Shown in pieces: positions 38,214-49,583 of a DNA stretch of 64,000 bases. Both the position numbers and the translations under genes were made by a program. Every line of letters begins with the position of its first letter. Position 1 is the first letter of the stretch. The notes under the pieces are model-generated. The model worked only from the letters and a program-made list of their open reading frames with translations, ran no database searches and was not told the origin of the DNA. Source of the DNA: Loxodes magnus (taxonomy: Eukaryota > Ciliophora > Karyorelictea > Loxodida > Loxodidae). Location: contig CAMPDV010000367.1 of NCBI GenBank assembly GCA_946699065.1, positions 62,001 to 126,000 of the forward strand, written 5' to 3'.

Positions 38214-39197
38214 ACATTTCTTTATGATAAAATATGGTAGAAGGTTTCAAAAAGGGCTTCTATACCACCTCTTTCTAAGCTAAAAAGGAAGAGAGGAAGC
38301 AGGAAACCTAAATTTCTAAACACCACACGTCATCTTCCAAAACCAAACCTTCTTCTTAAACCATATAGGAGCAACTCTAAACAACACCTCCCAGACAACC
38401 CTAGAAACACTAACATGCAACAATATCGACTGAGGACCTTCCCAAGAAGCAAAAGATTAGTAACTTTCAGGCCTAGATTAGGACATTCAACCCCTACATG
38501 GACCTCGGAGATCTCAATAAAGAACAAATCTTAGGAATGACGAAGGAGGAAATGGCTAAGCTTATCTTAGCATTAATAGGAGAAATAAAGACCTGGAAAA
38601 ACAGATTGAAGAACTAGCTTAAGAACAGCAAGAGCATTTAGAAGATGAGGAAACCCATGCTCCTAGAAACAAAAACTAAGCTGCCATGAATATTCGAATT
38701 GACGAATTCGACAGGCAGTTGGAATAGCTATATGATATGAACGAGAACATGCACATCAAGTTAGAGAAAATTGAAAACAATATTAACCTTAAAATGGAGA
38801 ATATCAAGAATGATATCAAGATCTAGACAGCACACTCCGTTCCAATGGAGTTGGAAGAGGTCTAGAATAAACAAATTGAATTAACTAAAGAAAGATACTT
38901 TAAGAAAAAATTCTTTATCTGTGGAAGAATAAACCATCTCTGAAGGAAATGCAGATAAAGAAAAGAGATACAAAAGAAAATTTGAAACGAACTAACCTAA
39001 TTCTACCCAACTAGCAGTGGGAATATTTATAGGAAGAAAAGCAATATTCGGAGCAATCCACTGCGAAGACTTGAAAGTGACTGGAGGAACAGACCACCAA
39101 GAGTTCAAGTACCTATCAGTTGGATAGGGAGTAGGAAACTATTAAGAAAACAATCCCTTCTCTGAATAACTTTAATTTAATTTAAACATTTCTTTAT
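38214..39197 (+). mobile_element. Second ORF1 retroelement with 12-bp target-site duplication
   Basis: ACATTTCTTTAT is present at 38214-38225 and 39186-39197, enclosing 960 bp that begin just before the ORF1 start codon. Organisation and protein are as in the element at 30043-30903, but this one lies on the plus strand and has diverged. It has no reverse transcriptase. Confidence 0.75.
38234..39180 (+). pseudogene. ORF1-type zinc-knuckle protein, frameshifted
   Basis: ATG at 38234 begins MVEGFKKGFYTTSFQAKKEE, matching MAKGLKKGFF of the other element. The first ~115 codons end near MTKEEMAKLILALIGE. The frame then shifts by one base near 38585 and continues QIEELAQEQQEH, a coiled coil (FDRQLEQLYDMNENMHIKL), and a knuckle in which the first Cys is replaced by Phe: FFICGRINHLWRKC, the Trp being TGA. 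The frameshift and the missing zinc ligand mark it as dead or dying. Local G+C content is clearly above the surroundings. The minus-strand standard-code ORF at 38330-38527 is a shadow. Confidence 0.7.
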
Positions 39198-40379
39198 ATT
39201 TAGCAACTTTTTAATATTTTACTTAAATAATTTAAAAAGAGAATGATAATGAGAGATTCAATGAACTTTGATAAGTTTTAAAAAGAAGATTAAATTTGAA
39301 GTGTTTTTGTCTTATTTTTGTATAGCTATAAAAAACTTTCCCTGCTAAGTATCTATATATAATCCAAAAAGTCTTATTATTATTTATAAAATGAATAGAG
39401 CTTATTATTTATTTTATACTCAATTATACTAAGCAAACAATCAGTATTTTTATAAAGCTTTTATATTGAAAATAATAATAAGCAAACATAACAATATTAT
39501 TTCACTCTCTATCAAATAATGAATAAAATAAATCTACTATTAAATAGTTAAGCATAGTATTTTTAATAGCTTATTTTTAATAATTTAAGTTAACTTTAAT
39601 CTAAATTTTATAAATTTATTTTTGCTTAAAAATGTTTATATGATTTCTCATAATCTTAAATGTGACCTAGATAAGCTGATTACTATTTCTAATTGCTAGT
39701 TCTCCTCATGCACTACCTAATTTATCAGATTTCATTTAAAAGTAGTTTTCTTAAAGTTGTTTGAAAATTCTTCTTACTTTTCTATTCCTTTTTACTTGGG
39801 AGGTCCTGATTTTTAAGCTTAGAGCATTGAAGAATAAATAAAAGGTAATAAAATATAATTAATTCTGGACTTAACATTCAACATCTTCTACACTCATAAG
39901 CTAAGCTTTTTAAAGACTAATATTCCTTAATTTGTAGCTTATAGAAGCAAAAATTATTTTACAAGCTAAAAAGTGTATTGAATTATGCCTAGTTATAAGT
40001 AAGAAGGAAAGGCCTTGTAAAGATTATTAGCAAAATTAAGCTTTAATAAGATATCTTATTTGAGCTAAGAAGAGGATAGATTTTATAAGCCACTTGAATC
40101 TATTGATCAAAACACAATAAAAATTATTACCTCTGCAAATATTCCTTTGAATACAAATTATGGTCTGAATTTATCAATATGTAAGATAGATATGTAAAAA
40201 ATAGATTACTGAAGGAGATTTCTTAAGTATATCAATATATGGTTCTTTTGTAATTCTAGTATAGTTGAAGGTTTGCTGGCAAACATTTATTTTCACAATA
40301 GCTAATAACTTTGAAATAGCAAAAACTAGATATGCATGAGTACCAGGACTTGGCTTTATATATAAATAAATAAATTTAG

Positions 40380-40880
40380 AGTGGTACTACCATTGTTTAG
40401 TTCACCACAAAAAAATAAAGAAATAAAATTTAATTATTAATAATAGGCTAGAAATGTTTCTAGTTTCATCTGGTCTCTTTGATTCTTATCTTCTTCTCTC
40501 CATTTTTATAATCAATATTAATTGCCTTCACCCTTCAAATTCTTGTAATTCTTCCAAAGGTTGGAGCTAGAGATCATTCCAATATTTGTGTCAAATGATC
40601 CAATTAGGTTTATTCTTCTAACTAATAATTGCTATTGATCTCAGTCATTTCTATGTTGTTTTCTAATTCCTGATCAGAATAGCAACATGTAAAATCAGGA
40701 TAACTCTGATATCTGGATTTCGGTTCCCTCTAGTCGGCCTCTCGTACCGATAGATAGAATTCTCAAACAAGTAAGGCTAATTACACAATGGGCCCGTCCT
40801 TACTTTCTTGTGGTGGTATCTATTGCAAGAGTACTTGCAATGCAGTATAACTGCATCAGATTACTTAAAAAATGAAAAAT
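40380..40880 (-). mobile_element. Retroelement remnant inserted in membrane-protein copy 3
   Basis: On the minus strand it starts AAGTAATCTGATGCAG, then TAGATACCACCACAAGAAAG, related to the start of the remnant at 31638. About 400 bp of coding-looking sequence follow (for example SDQELENNIEMTEINSNYQL). It is G+C-richer than its host and has no intact ORF or clear target duplication. Its 5' region contains two overlapping perfect hairpins (see 40822-40856). Confidence 0.55.
40822..40856. repeat. Two overlapping perfect hairpins
   Basis: ATTGCAAG-AGTA-CTTGCAAT (40822-40841) is an 8-bp stem with a 4-nt loop. ATGCAGT-ATA-ACTGCAT (40840-40856) is a 7-bp stem with a 3-nt loop. Only the sequence supports folding. 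The related block at 31670 does not keep the pairing, so conservation of the structure is not shown. Confidence 0.5.
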
Positions 40881-43830
40881 ATATATAATAAATCTATAAA
40901 TAACTTAAACTGTTTAATAAAATTTTATCACTCGTATTAGCATTTTAGATGATGGAATTTTAGCTTTAACTCCAAAAAATATATTTATGGCAATTATTTT
41001 GACTTTACAATGTATTATGATAAACGCGTCTTATCATTTATAGAAAAAGAGGTTTAAATTTAAGCAAAAGAATGTTTCTATTCTTTTATACAAGTATTTG
41101 ATAAGATCTAAAGTTAAATATTTGATATTAGCAATTTTATAATAACAGAGTTGTCAGTTTAAAATCTTTAAAATAGCAGAATGCTTGAAGTATTAGAAAT
41201 AAAGGATAATTAAGCTTTTTAAATATAAGATATATTATACTCTGGACCAAGTACAGCACAACCTCCTTATAAATCTGTAGTAGAAATATCTTACTCAACG
41301 AATGATTATATTATTCCGAAATAGGAATAGCTCACTAGTTAAGCATAGTGTTTTCCAGTTGATTCTTTACTTATTTCGTTTTGAAGTACATGTAAGTGAA
41401 TATTCCATATATTATAATGAGTAGAGAAGACGAATTATCTGATACTCGTTAATATGAGAATGTACTATGCAACTATATTTCGTGAGAACTTTTTCAAGAT
41501 ATGTACATTAGATTTATAGTTAGAAAAAAAGAAGATAAATTGGAATGATTTTTGAAGATTACGAACCTTCTAATAAAAATTCTTGACAAGATAAAGTAAT
41601 GAATGATTAGTAACGACAAGGCTATTTTAAACTCCAATGTAACTGCATTTATAGATTTAGATTAAACTTAAAATTAGTAGCTATATGATGAGATAGCTCA
41701 GTAGATAATTTAGAAGGAAATAAGAATAATAATATCCTTTTCAGCTTAAAACTTTGTTTATAGAATTAAGCAAGAAATTATGAAATTTTGGTGATAAATA
41801 TGAGATAATAACTTAGTAATTATTTATACTACTAATACCTTTGAAGTGAAAGCGATGACAGTGTGTTGATAGATAAAAAAGCTGCTATACGGAGAGATAA
41901 CTATTTCTCCTTAAGAGTATGCAGAAGAACTTGGCTTAATACTTATTGAAGTTCAAAAAGAATACATAGATTTTCTTCCTCATTCGCCTTGTTTTTATAT
42001 TGAGAAGCCATTTATAATTGCAAGAGGACTTAAGCTCTGCATAGAGTAAGGTTAAGATTTTTAGAATTCAAATAAATTGATATAAAATATGAGAAATCCA
42101 TAATTTACAGGATGCAGTGGATCAATAAAATTCTAAAAGAACTCCAACTTTAGAGATAATTTTAATTTTTTCTTTATCAATAACATTTATGATTGACAGT
42201 GAAATTTACATTTAGTTCCTTATCTTGAATACTGCTAAACATGTACAATTGTATGAAATAAATTAAATGAACCAAGTTGAAATGATGACACTACAGAAAC
42301 TCCTAAAGCCTCTTTCGAAATCTTTGACAGTAATTGTGATTTCTCAGTTCGAAGGGTAAAAAAATTTAAATTTAGGATATACTATAAATATTTCATAGTT
42401 AGTGCTTATATCTTTAGTTACTCTATCTGAATAATATGTGGCCTTAAAGTTTGAAGAACTAATAAGCAAGAAATTTTGAAAAAGAAAATATTTATGAATA
42501 ACGAAGGCGAAGTATTTATAGTATTTTTTCTGACTTAATTCATATAATACGTGTTGATAGGACCTAATTTAAGTAATTTATTTTTCAAACTTCTTTATCG
42601 CAAATTTTATCACTAGATTTTATAGTTATAAGGTTGAGCAGCTATCTCTTATGACTAGTATATTCTTTAGTATAGCTTTTGTAATTTTTATTATTTTTTA
42701 TATTTAGCTTTTTTATTCTAATTCGAGATAAATTATAAAAGCAAATGTATACTAAGAAATTTTGGAAAGTTCTCTTATCTTTTTAGTCCTATTTTGACAG
42801 AAATAATTTTTATGCCAGTTATTTTTATACTAACAGAGATATATAAATACAGCTATGGTAGAGATAGCAATTTAAATGAAGAAATAGAAATTTCTGAAAA
42901 TTTTTTAGATATGATCTGCTATAAATATTACTTTTCATAAATGCATTTTATAGCTATAGCCTTATCAACTCTAGCTTTATTTTTCTGCATTTCTTTAATA
43001 GTAATAGTAAGACCTCACTGGTAAGAATTATAAGGAGGCACTATTCATATAAAATAGCAATTCTGATAAATTGTGCTTAAAAGCATCATTTAAATTATAA
43101 AATTAATTCTGAGTTAGGCTTTAAAAATATTCCATCCCTCTTCATGGTATTATTTACTCTCTGATATTTCTATTTTTCGCTATTTTAGTGACACAAAAAA
43201 GGTTTTAACTTACTTAAAGTAAAACTGATTGTAATTTATTCTTCTTCTACTTACATTCTTAATAACTTTAGTAGTGACTTTATCATTTTAAATCACTAAT
43301 TAAGGAAATTAATTTTATAGATTATACTTATATCAGGTATTGGATTATTCTTCATAGTAGGTATAGCAGTTATGGCTAAATATCCGTCATTACTTAAGTA
43401 AATAAAGCCGGATTTAGTAGCTTTATTTAGATTAGGATTTAGACTAAGAGTAGATGTGGGTATACTAAATAAGCATATAGAAGCACAAAACTGAAGATTA
43501 TAAATATATAGACAAATATTCCTTTAAAACTCTAGTAATTTAGTATTAACTAGAACAAATACTTCTTAGGATTAAAAATGATTAGAAAAATTAAAAGATA
43601 AGCAAATTCTCATGAGCATTTAAAACTAAATCACCTTTTTTGTTTTGGAAGAAAGCTAAGGAAACAGCTTTTTAATAGTTTACTCTTAGCAAAAACGAAA
43701 TAAAAATGGAGAACTGAAGTATAAATAATTGAGTTACTAAACTAAAGATAGATACCAAATAATATAATTTTTAATTATAGTAACATAAGTAGGAAAAAAG
43801 CATACCTTAGGAGTATGAAATAAAGGATAT

Positions 43831-44490
43831 ACATAACACTATATCACTTTATTTTAAATTATTTCTTTGAAAATTTAATAATAAAAGGAAAAACAAAGCT
43901 ATGCATTATTCCATCTAAATGAATAAGCTTTATTTAAAATCTTTATTTAATGAAAGTTAACTATATAAAAATAATAAGCAAAAAGCTTATCATTTTCCTT
44001 AACTTTAAGGTAGGAATTAAAATATAGCTACTTACACGTTTTATTAATTACGCTAACTAAAAGAAATCTAAATGAAGCTTGAAATAGTTAAAATAAGATA
44101 AAACTTAAGAAATAATTAAGAAGCATTCTATAGCTCATTATAAATATATCATATTAAATAAATATATTCATCAATAAACTAAATAAAATCCTAGCTTTAT
44201 ATTAATTAAGCTTAATTATCTTTTATCCTATTTCTATATTTCTAACTAGATACCTTTCATTTAATTTTAAATAGTCCTTTCTAGCAATTAAATAAAATAA
44301 TAGATATATTTTAAATTTTAAGCTAAGAGCAAGCTTTTTCCATAATAAACTTAATGCAAATGAATTAGAAAATGTGAAAATAACTTTGAATTATATTTTA
44401 TTTAGTAAGAGTAAAATGAAAAAATAGCTTTAGTTTTAACATAATAATTAATATTTTCAGTCAAAATTTATAAATAAACTGAAAAGGTTT
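43831..44490. other. A+T-rich stretch, nothing recognised
   Basis: Between the end of membrane-protein copy 3 and the next plus-strand gene; no supported frame. Confidence 0.4.
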
Positions 44491-44492
44491 TT

Positions 44493-45579
44493 ATGTACTC
44501 ACTTAGAAAAAATAAATCTAAAAAGTAAAAAAGAAGTGAGAAAGAAAACATTAGATTAATGGATAATTTAAGTAAATTATAGTTGATAATCACTAGATTA
44601 AGCAACTATTTTACATTTAAGCTAAGTATATTTAAGTTAAAAGCAAAGCTAAAGGTAAATTTAAGAAGATTTATCTATTTAATTAAAGATTCATTTTACT
44701 TGCCTAAGAATGAGATTGAAGTAAACTACAAAAGCACTATAAGATTAGGATAGATAGTGTAATAAAACATATTAATAATTGTAGTAGTTCAAATAACTTA
44801 AAAATAGCTTTGCAATAAAATTTTAAGGAATTGGCAAAATTTATTTTATTCCTAGATGATAGGTTTAATAATACCCTATATACTTAGATTTTAGACTAAT
44901 ATATCAATAAATATTAAGAGAGTTTTAAGAATTAAAGAAGGACTTTATATATTAAGAGGTGGAGATTGAAAATTCAGATGATGGTCAGATTATTAGAAAA
45001 AGAAATTTAGCACAAAATTTTTAAGGCTCCAATTAAATATCTCAAAATAGCTACTCATAACAAACTCTCAAAAATAAAAGTTATCAATGAATTAGAGTTT
45101 ATATAGGATGTTTATTCCTATATATATAAATAAAAAATAATAATTTCCTAAAATATAGTCTCTTAATTGAGAAGAATTAAAAATCTCCCTATATTTATGA
45201 AAAGATATGCTTTATAAAAATAAAGTACTACAAGGTAACTTTTACTACTAAATATTTGGAGCAAATGAAAGAAAAATAGCAATTTAATAGACTAAAGAAT
45301 CAATTTTCTTTATATTTAGTAAAATAAGTTAATATTCTCTTATTCTATTAATTCTTTGTCAAATAAAAGGCTTTAATTAAACTTTTTATTAGTCGAAAAT
45401 AAATTTTATTTAATGATAAAGTAAAGCAAACTTATAAGGCGCAGGCAAATTAATATTATAATGAAAGTTAGTTCTTATAAATTGTATCAATGATGTTTTT
45501 TATTTGCTTAATAGCTAAATAAAAAATTGAGATGAAAGATTTGATAAATAAATAATTTTAAAGCTATTTTTGTGTTTGA
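44493..45579 (+). CDS. Unknown protein, probably intron-containing
   Basis: ATG at 44493 begins MYSLRKNKSKKQKRSEKENI. Good reading continues in a second frame at about 44585-44900 (NNCSSSNNLKIALQQNFKEL, ILFLDDRFNNTLYTQILD). A third frame runs from about 44935 to TGA at 45577-45579 (EVEIENSDDGQIIRKRNLAQ ... KQKIEMKDLINKQFQSYFCV). Both phase changes equal 2 (mod 3), as removal of 17- or 20-nt introns would give, but I could not identify the splice sites convincingly. No family was recognised. It lies 318 bp upstream of the propeller-UBA gene on the same strand. Confidence 0.5.
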
Positions 45580-45896
45580 TATATAAAATGATTACTTGAA
45601 TATAATTAAGCATGAGAAATAACAAAGGGAATATTTAGTTTAAAAATCTTAAGCTTATCTATGTAAATGATGAATACATTTCTTTTAAAAATTTTCAAGA
45701 TAAAGAGTATGTGTCTTATAACTATAGGATTCAATAGCACTGTTTTTTCAAAATGAGAAAATAAATATTTCTATTGTTTGAGTTACTAATAGTTCAATTT
45801 TTCATAATTTGAGAAGGTAAAAAAGTTATGATATAAATCCTTGAAAAGAATTATTATATTTAAACTATTTTATCTTTTATAAGTTAATAATCTAAA

Positions 45897-47213
45897 ATGT
45901 AAGATTAGGATAATAAGAAAAACGATACAAATTTTCTAATGTACTTCAAAGATTCAACGGGTATAGTTTTGATAGAAGCTAAAAGTTTAAAAGTCTCATC
46001 TTAATAGAGTGTTAGCTTGTAGACTGATTAAAACAGCAGATTTTTGAATATAGATAATGATAGACTAGTGCTTACAGGAGGAGAATAATGCTCTTAATTT
46101 TTTATATACTATTAAAATGAAATCAAATAGATAAAATTGATTTCCAAGCATTTGGATCATAGACTTGTTTATTATAAAGGATAAATATACATTTTATCTA
46201 TAGGGCAACACTCTCCAAATATATAAGAGTTTTCCGAAGTAGTAAATATCGAAACTTTAACTTCTAAGTAAATAGCTAACATAGGAAAAAGAGTTACTGA
46301 ATATGTAGTTGGAAGAATAAGAGAAGAAATTTTCGTTTTAATCCAAGAGAATATTCATTAAATTTAGTGTCAAAAATATAGCATTAGTGATGATTTATGA
46401 ACAGTCATATAGATCTCAGGTGATTAAATAAAAATTTAAGGTGCTTTTAGTTGTTAAGCAAATGACTGATGCTTCTTACTATTCACAAGAGATTAAAATT
46501 TTTACCGCTTTGATGGCGAAGAATTTTATTAGTGGAATAGTAAGCAAATAGAAGGGTTAAACTAAGACTTTAGTTCAAAGCTAATGAATGAACCGATTCA
46601 TTATGATAATTAAGTTTATTGCTTCTTTGATGACAAAATATACGTATTTCAGTGTAGAAAAAATTATTGATCTGGTGTCCCTTAAATCGAAGAAACAAAT
46701 AAAATAAGCCAAGTCATTCAAAACCAAACTTAAGTTTAAAATGAAATAAAAACTTAGTAAATTAACGAGTGTCAAATAAAATACTCTGATTATCTGCCAT
46801 TATCCAACTCTGAAGGAAACGAAGGAGCGACTATATCAGAAACCTTTGTATTGGAAGTTTATCAATAATAGTTGCTTGAATTAATCAATTAAGGACGTGG
46901 AATAAAAGAAAGTATACATGCGCTTTAGTAAGCAAAAGGTAATTTCGAAAATGCAATTTTTATATTAGCATAAAACGACCAAAACTTAGAAGATAAATGA
47001 ATTATTGAAAGAGTAACTAATTTATTATCAATGAATAATTTATCAGAATAAGATAAACTTTAAATTTTAACCTTAATAACTTAAACAAATTTTATACCAC
47101 AAGAAAACGAAGAAAATATTCATGTTTATCAAATCTAATAAAATGAAATAGATTTAGATAATGAATATGAGGAATGGGAAAAAGAATACGAAGAAAATGA
47201 ATGGGACAGTTGA
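45897..47213 (+). CDS. Kelch-like propeller protein with C-terminal UBA domain
   Basis: ATG at 45897 (MQDQDNKKNDTNFLMYFKDS) to TGA at 47211-47213 is one frame of 439 codons. Residues ~20-290 have a beta-rich repeating pattern of short strands and turns (HRLVYYKGQIYILSIGQ, NFYRFDGEEFYQWN, DNQVYCFFDDKIYVFQCRKN), as in kelch or related propellers. Residues ~317-360 match a UBA domain: LLELINQGRGIKESIHALQQ, then AKGNFENAIFILAQ, which binds ubiquitin. The C-terminus is acidic (EEWEKEYEENEWDS). Four internal TGA codons (46398, 46467, 46668, 46998) fall where Trp fits, while the two Trp codons in the last 20 are TGG just before the TGA stop. That is the pattern expected when TGA near the 3' end terminates. 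The product may link ubiquitinated partners to another protein. The minus-strand standard-code ORF at 46581-46775 is a shadow. Confidence 0.85.
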
Positions 47214-47404
47214 ATTTAGTAATAATATTTATGAAAAAGTGATATATATCTCAATTTTCTTTATCATTTCATTTTAATTAAATAATGCTATTTTATCCTT
47301 TATTTCTTTCTTTTAGTATAAGTTAAATCTTATCTCATATTATCTCATATATTTATTTGCATATGTTGAAGGCTTTAATGCATGAAAAAATTATGTTTAA
47401 TCAG

Positions 47405-48010
47405 TTTTAATATTTTTTTAAATTATCATAGAGTTTTAAAATTCTATTTCCCTTTTTATAATTTTTATCTGCTTTAGTGATGTTCATTTCTAAGCTCATT
47501 TGAGTAGAAACTTTAAACTTAGAAATTTTTATTGTATGCTAGTTTTGTTTAATTTCTATTTTCTTAGATTTTAATTACAAAAACTTAAAATTATCATCAT
47601 TTAAATTAATTTCTATAAATTATATAAATTATCAAGTTTTTAGCTATCTAAGCATTATATTAGCTCAATTTTATTTTTTTTCTTATTTGCTTGCTTGATT
47701 AATTATTAATTAAATAATTTTAATTAGCATTCTTTATTTTAATGAGTTTCCATTTAATTAAAATATTAATTAAGGTTCTTTTACTCAGAAATTATTTTCT
47801 AACTAGTTCTTTATTTATTCATGTTTTTAAATTGCTTCAATTTTTTATTTTTTTCCTTATGAATATTTTATAAAATTTAAATTCCATCTAATCTATAAAA
47901 TTGTAATATCTTAATATACTAGCTATTATTAATTATTTTCCCATAAATATTTATTCTAATTTCTCTTTTTTAATTAATTTAATGATAATATTTAGGTTTC
48001 CATTTTTATT
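47405..48010 (-). pseudogene. Truncated, frame-broken copy of the 27182-28603 gene
   Basis: It corresponds to the first ~550 bp of the left gene. Relative to the left copy there is a single-base loss in a T run, a loss of 9 bp, and further small indels, and the homology stops at the arm boundary. It cannot encode the full protein. Confidence 0.6.
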
Positions 48011-49583
48011 CCTTTATTTAATTTATTTTTATAGCCTTAGTTATATAAATATAATTAGATATATTTAATTAATTAGGTATGTCTTTATTCAACTAATTTA
48101 AATAAAATTGTTAATTCTCTTTTGTAAATTTAATTTAAGTATATTAAATATTTCTCATTATTAATCTATATCAAATACTTTTATTAAAATACCTAGTATT
48201 ATGTTTAGACAATAAATAAAGTTATAGAAAATTGCCAAAGAATAAAATATTATTAAAATGACATTTTGATTAAAAACAGAAATTGAGTAATCCTTTTAAA
48301 AGTGCTCTAAATTAGTTGTAGTTTCCTCTACATATAAAATAGATATTTGCTATAAATAAAGAATCTAATAGCTAATAATTAGTTAAATTTAATTTGTTTC
48401 AATTTAATTTGATTGTAGTAGCTATTACTATACTTCCTATTAAACCTTTCTTTTTATCTATTTTATAAACACTTAAGTTTTATCAAGTATACGAAGAGAA
48501 AAATAACTGAAAGCTTTAGAGATTTAGTACTTAGAATATAAGTTAGCTTCTATTTTTTCTCTAAATTTAAGCTTAAAAAAGTATTTTCAATAATTAACCT
48601 CTCTCTCTATTATTTGATTTTCTAGCTTAATAGCTTTGTAGTACCTTAGAATAAATATTCAGTGAAGTTAATTCTATATTTCTGGCTTTATAAAATTTCC
48701 TTTCATAAATTTTATAGATTATATTTAGGTCTAGATATGATTAAAGATTTAAAAAGATAAAGAAAACTAGAAGAAAAATAAAGAAGAGATAGGATCTGTA
48801 GAGTTAAATTGATATATTAAGGGTATACTTATAATAGTCTCTAAGCTGTAATTAGTTGCTTTATACTTCTAGTTACTATATTTATTATTTTAAGTTTAAA
48901 TCCAAGAAATTATAGCTATATTAACTAGAATTAAGAAAGGATTTGAGGAATTTTTAGTAATTTTTAGATTAAGAATGATAAATCTCTAATATCAATGGGT
49001 ATAAATAACTGTGGTTAAAGAATTAGAAATAGATTTTTTCAACAGACAAATTTATTAAACCTTATATTTAATAAATAACACTATTGGATACAAGGAGTAT
49101 TCAATATATCTAAGTTAATGACTGAAGCAATGATATTAAGATATAATTAATAATAATATGGTCTAATCTGAAATATTATGCTAAGCGATTTATTTTAAAC
49201 AGTATTATCTCCTTAAATGAATAAATATAAGAAAATTGTTGGCTTTAAACAATATAGTTAATATAAGATGGATATAAATGTTTGATAATAAAAAAGTATA
49301 AACTTTAAAAAGAAATAAATAAGATTAATAGACATGATATGTTTTTAATTAAATAATAAGTTTATGTAGAAATATATCAAACATCTTTAAATTTATTAAT
49401 AAAAAGACACTGCTAGTATAAATTTTAGTTTCTTATTAAATTTTTATTTTTATAAAGAAATTATCGTATGAAAATAGCAGTTATCATATGAATTATAATA
49501 ACAATCCTTTACTAATTAAAACTGAAAAAAGTGATAAATAACCTTAACAAGATAAATTAAAACCAATAAAACAGAAAATTAAA
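48011..49583. other. Non-coding stretch conserved with the left arm
   Basis: Reverse complement of about 25492-27120. No RNA gene or frame was recognised. Confidence 0.55.

Larger units (their letters stand above)
39600..43800 (+). pseudogene. Multi-pass membrane protein, family copy 3 (interrupted)
   Basis: An N-terminal part at about 39930-40330 (QKVYWIMPSYKQEGKALQ, ANIPLNTNYGLN) and a C-terminal part at about 41400-43800 are separated by a retroelement insertion at 40380-40880. The C-terminal part has seven or more hydrophobic segments and the family landmarks NCDFSVRRVKKF, IIFMPVIFIL, YSYGRDSNLN, RPHWQELQGGTIHIKQQFW and YPSLLKQIKPDL. The Trp codons at 42254-42256, 42452-42454 and 43064-43066 are TGA; copies 1 and 2 have TGG at the first or second of these. 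Similarity to copy 1 continues through LEKLKDKQILMS near 43615. A phase change near 43300 shows decay or an unplaced intron. Confidence 0.65.

Noticed and set aside
38330..38527. 65-aa minus-strand ORF
   Set aside because: Reverse of the ORF1 pseudogene at 38234-39180.
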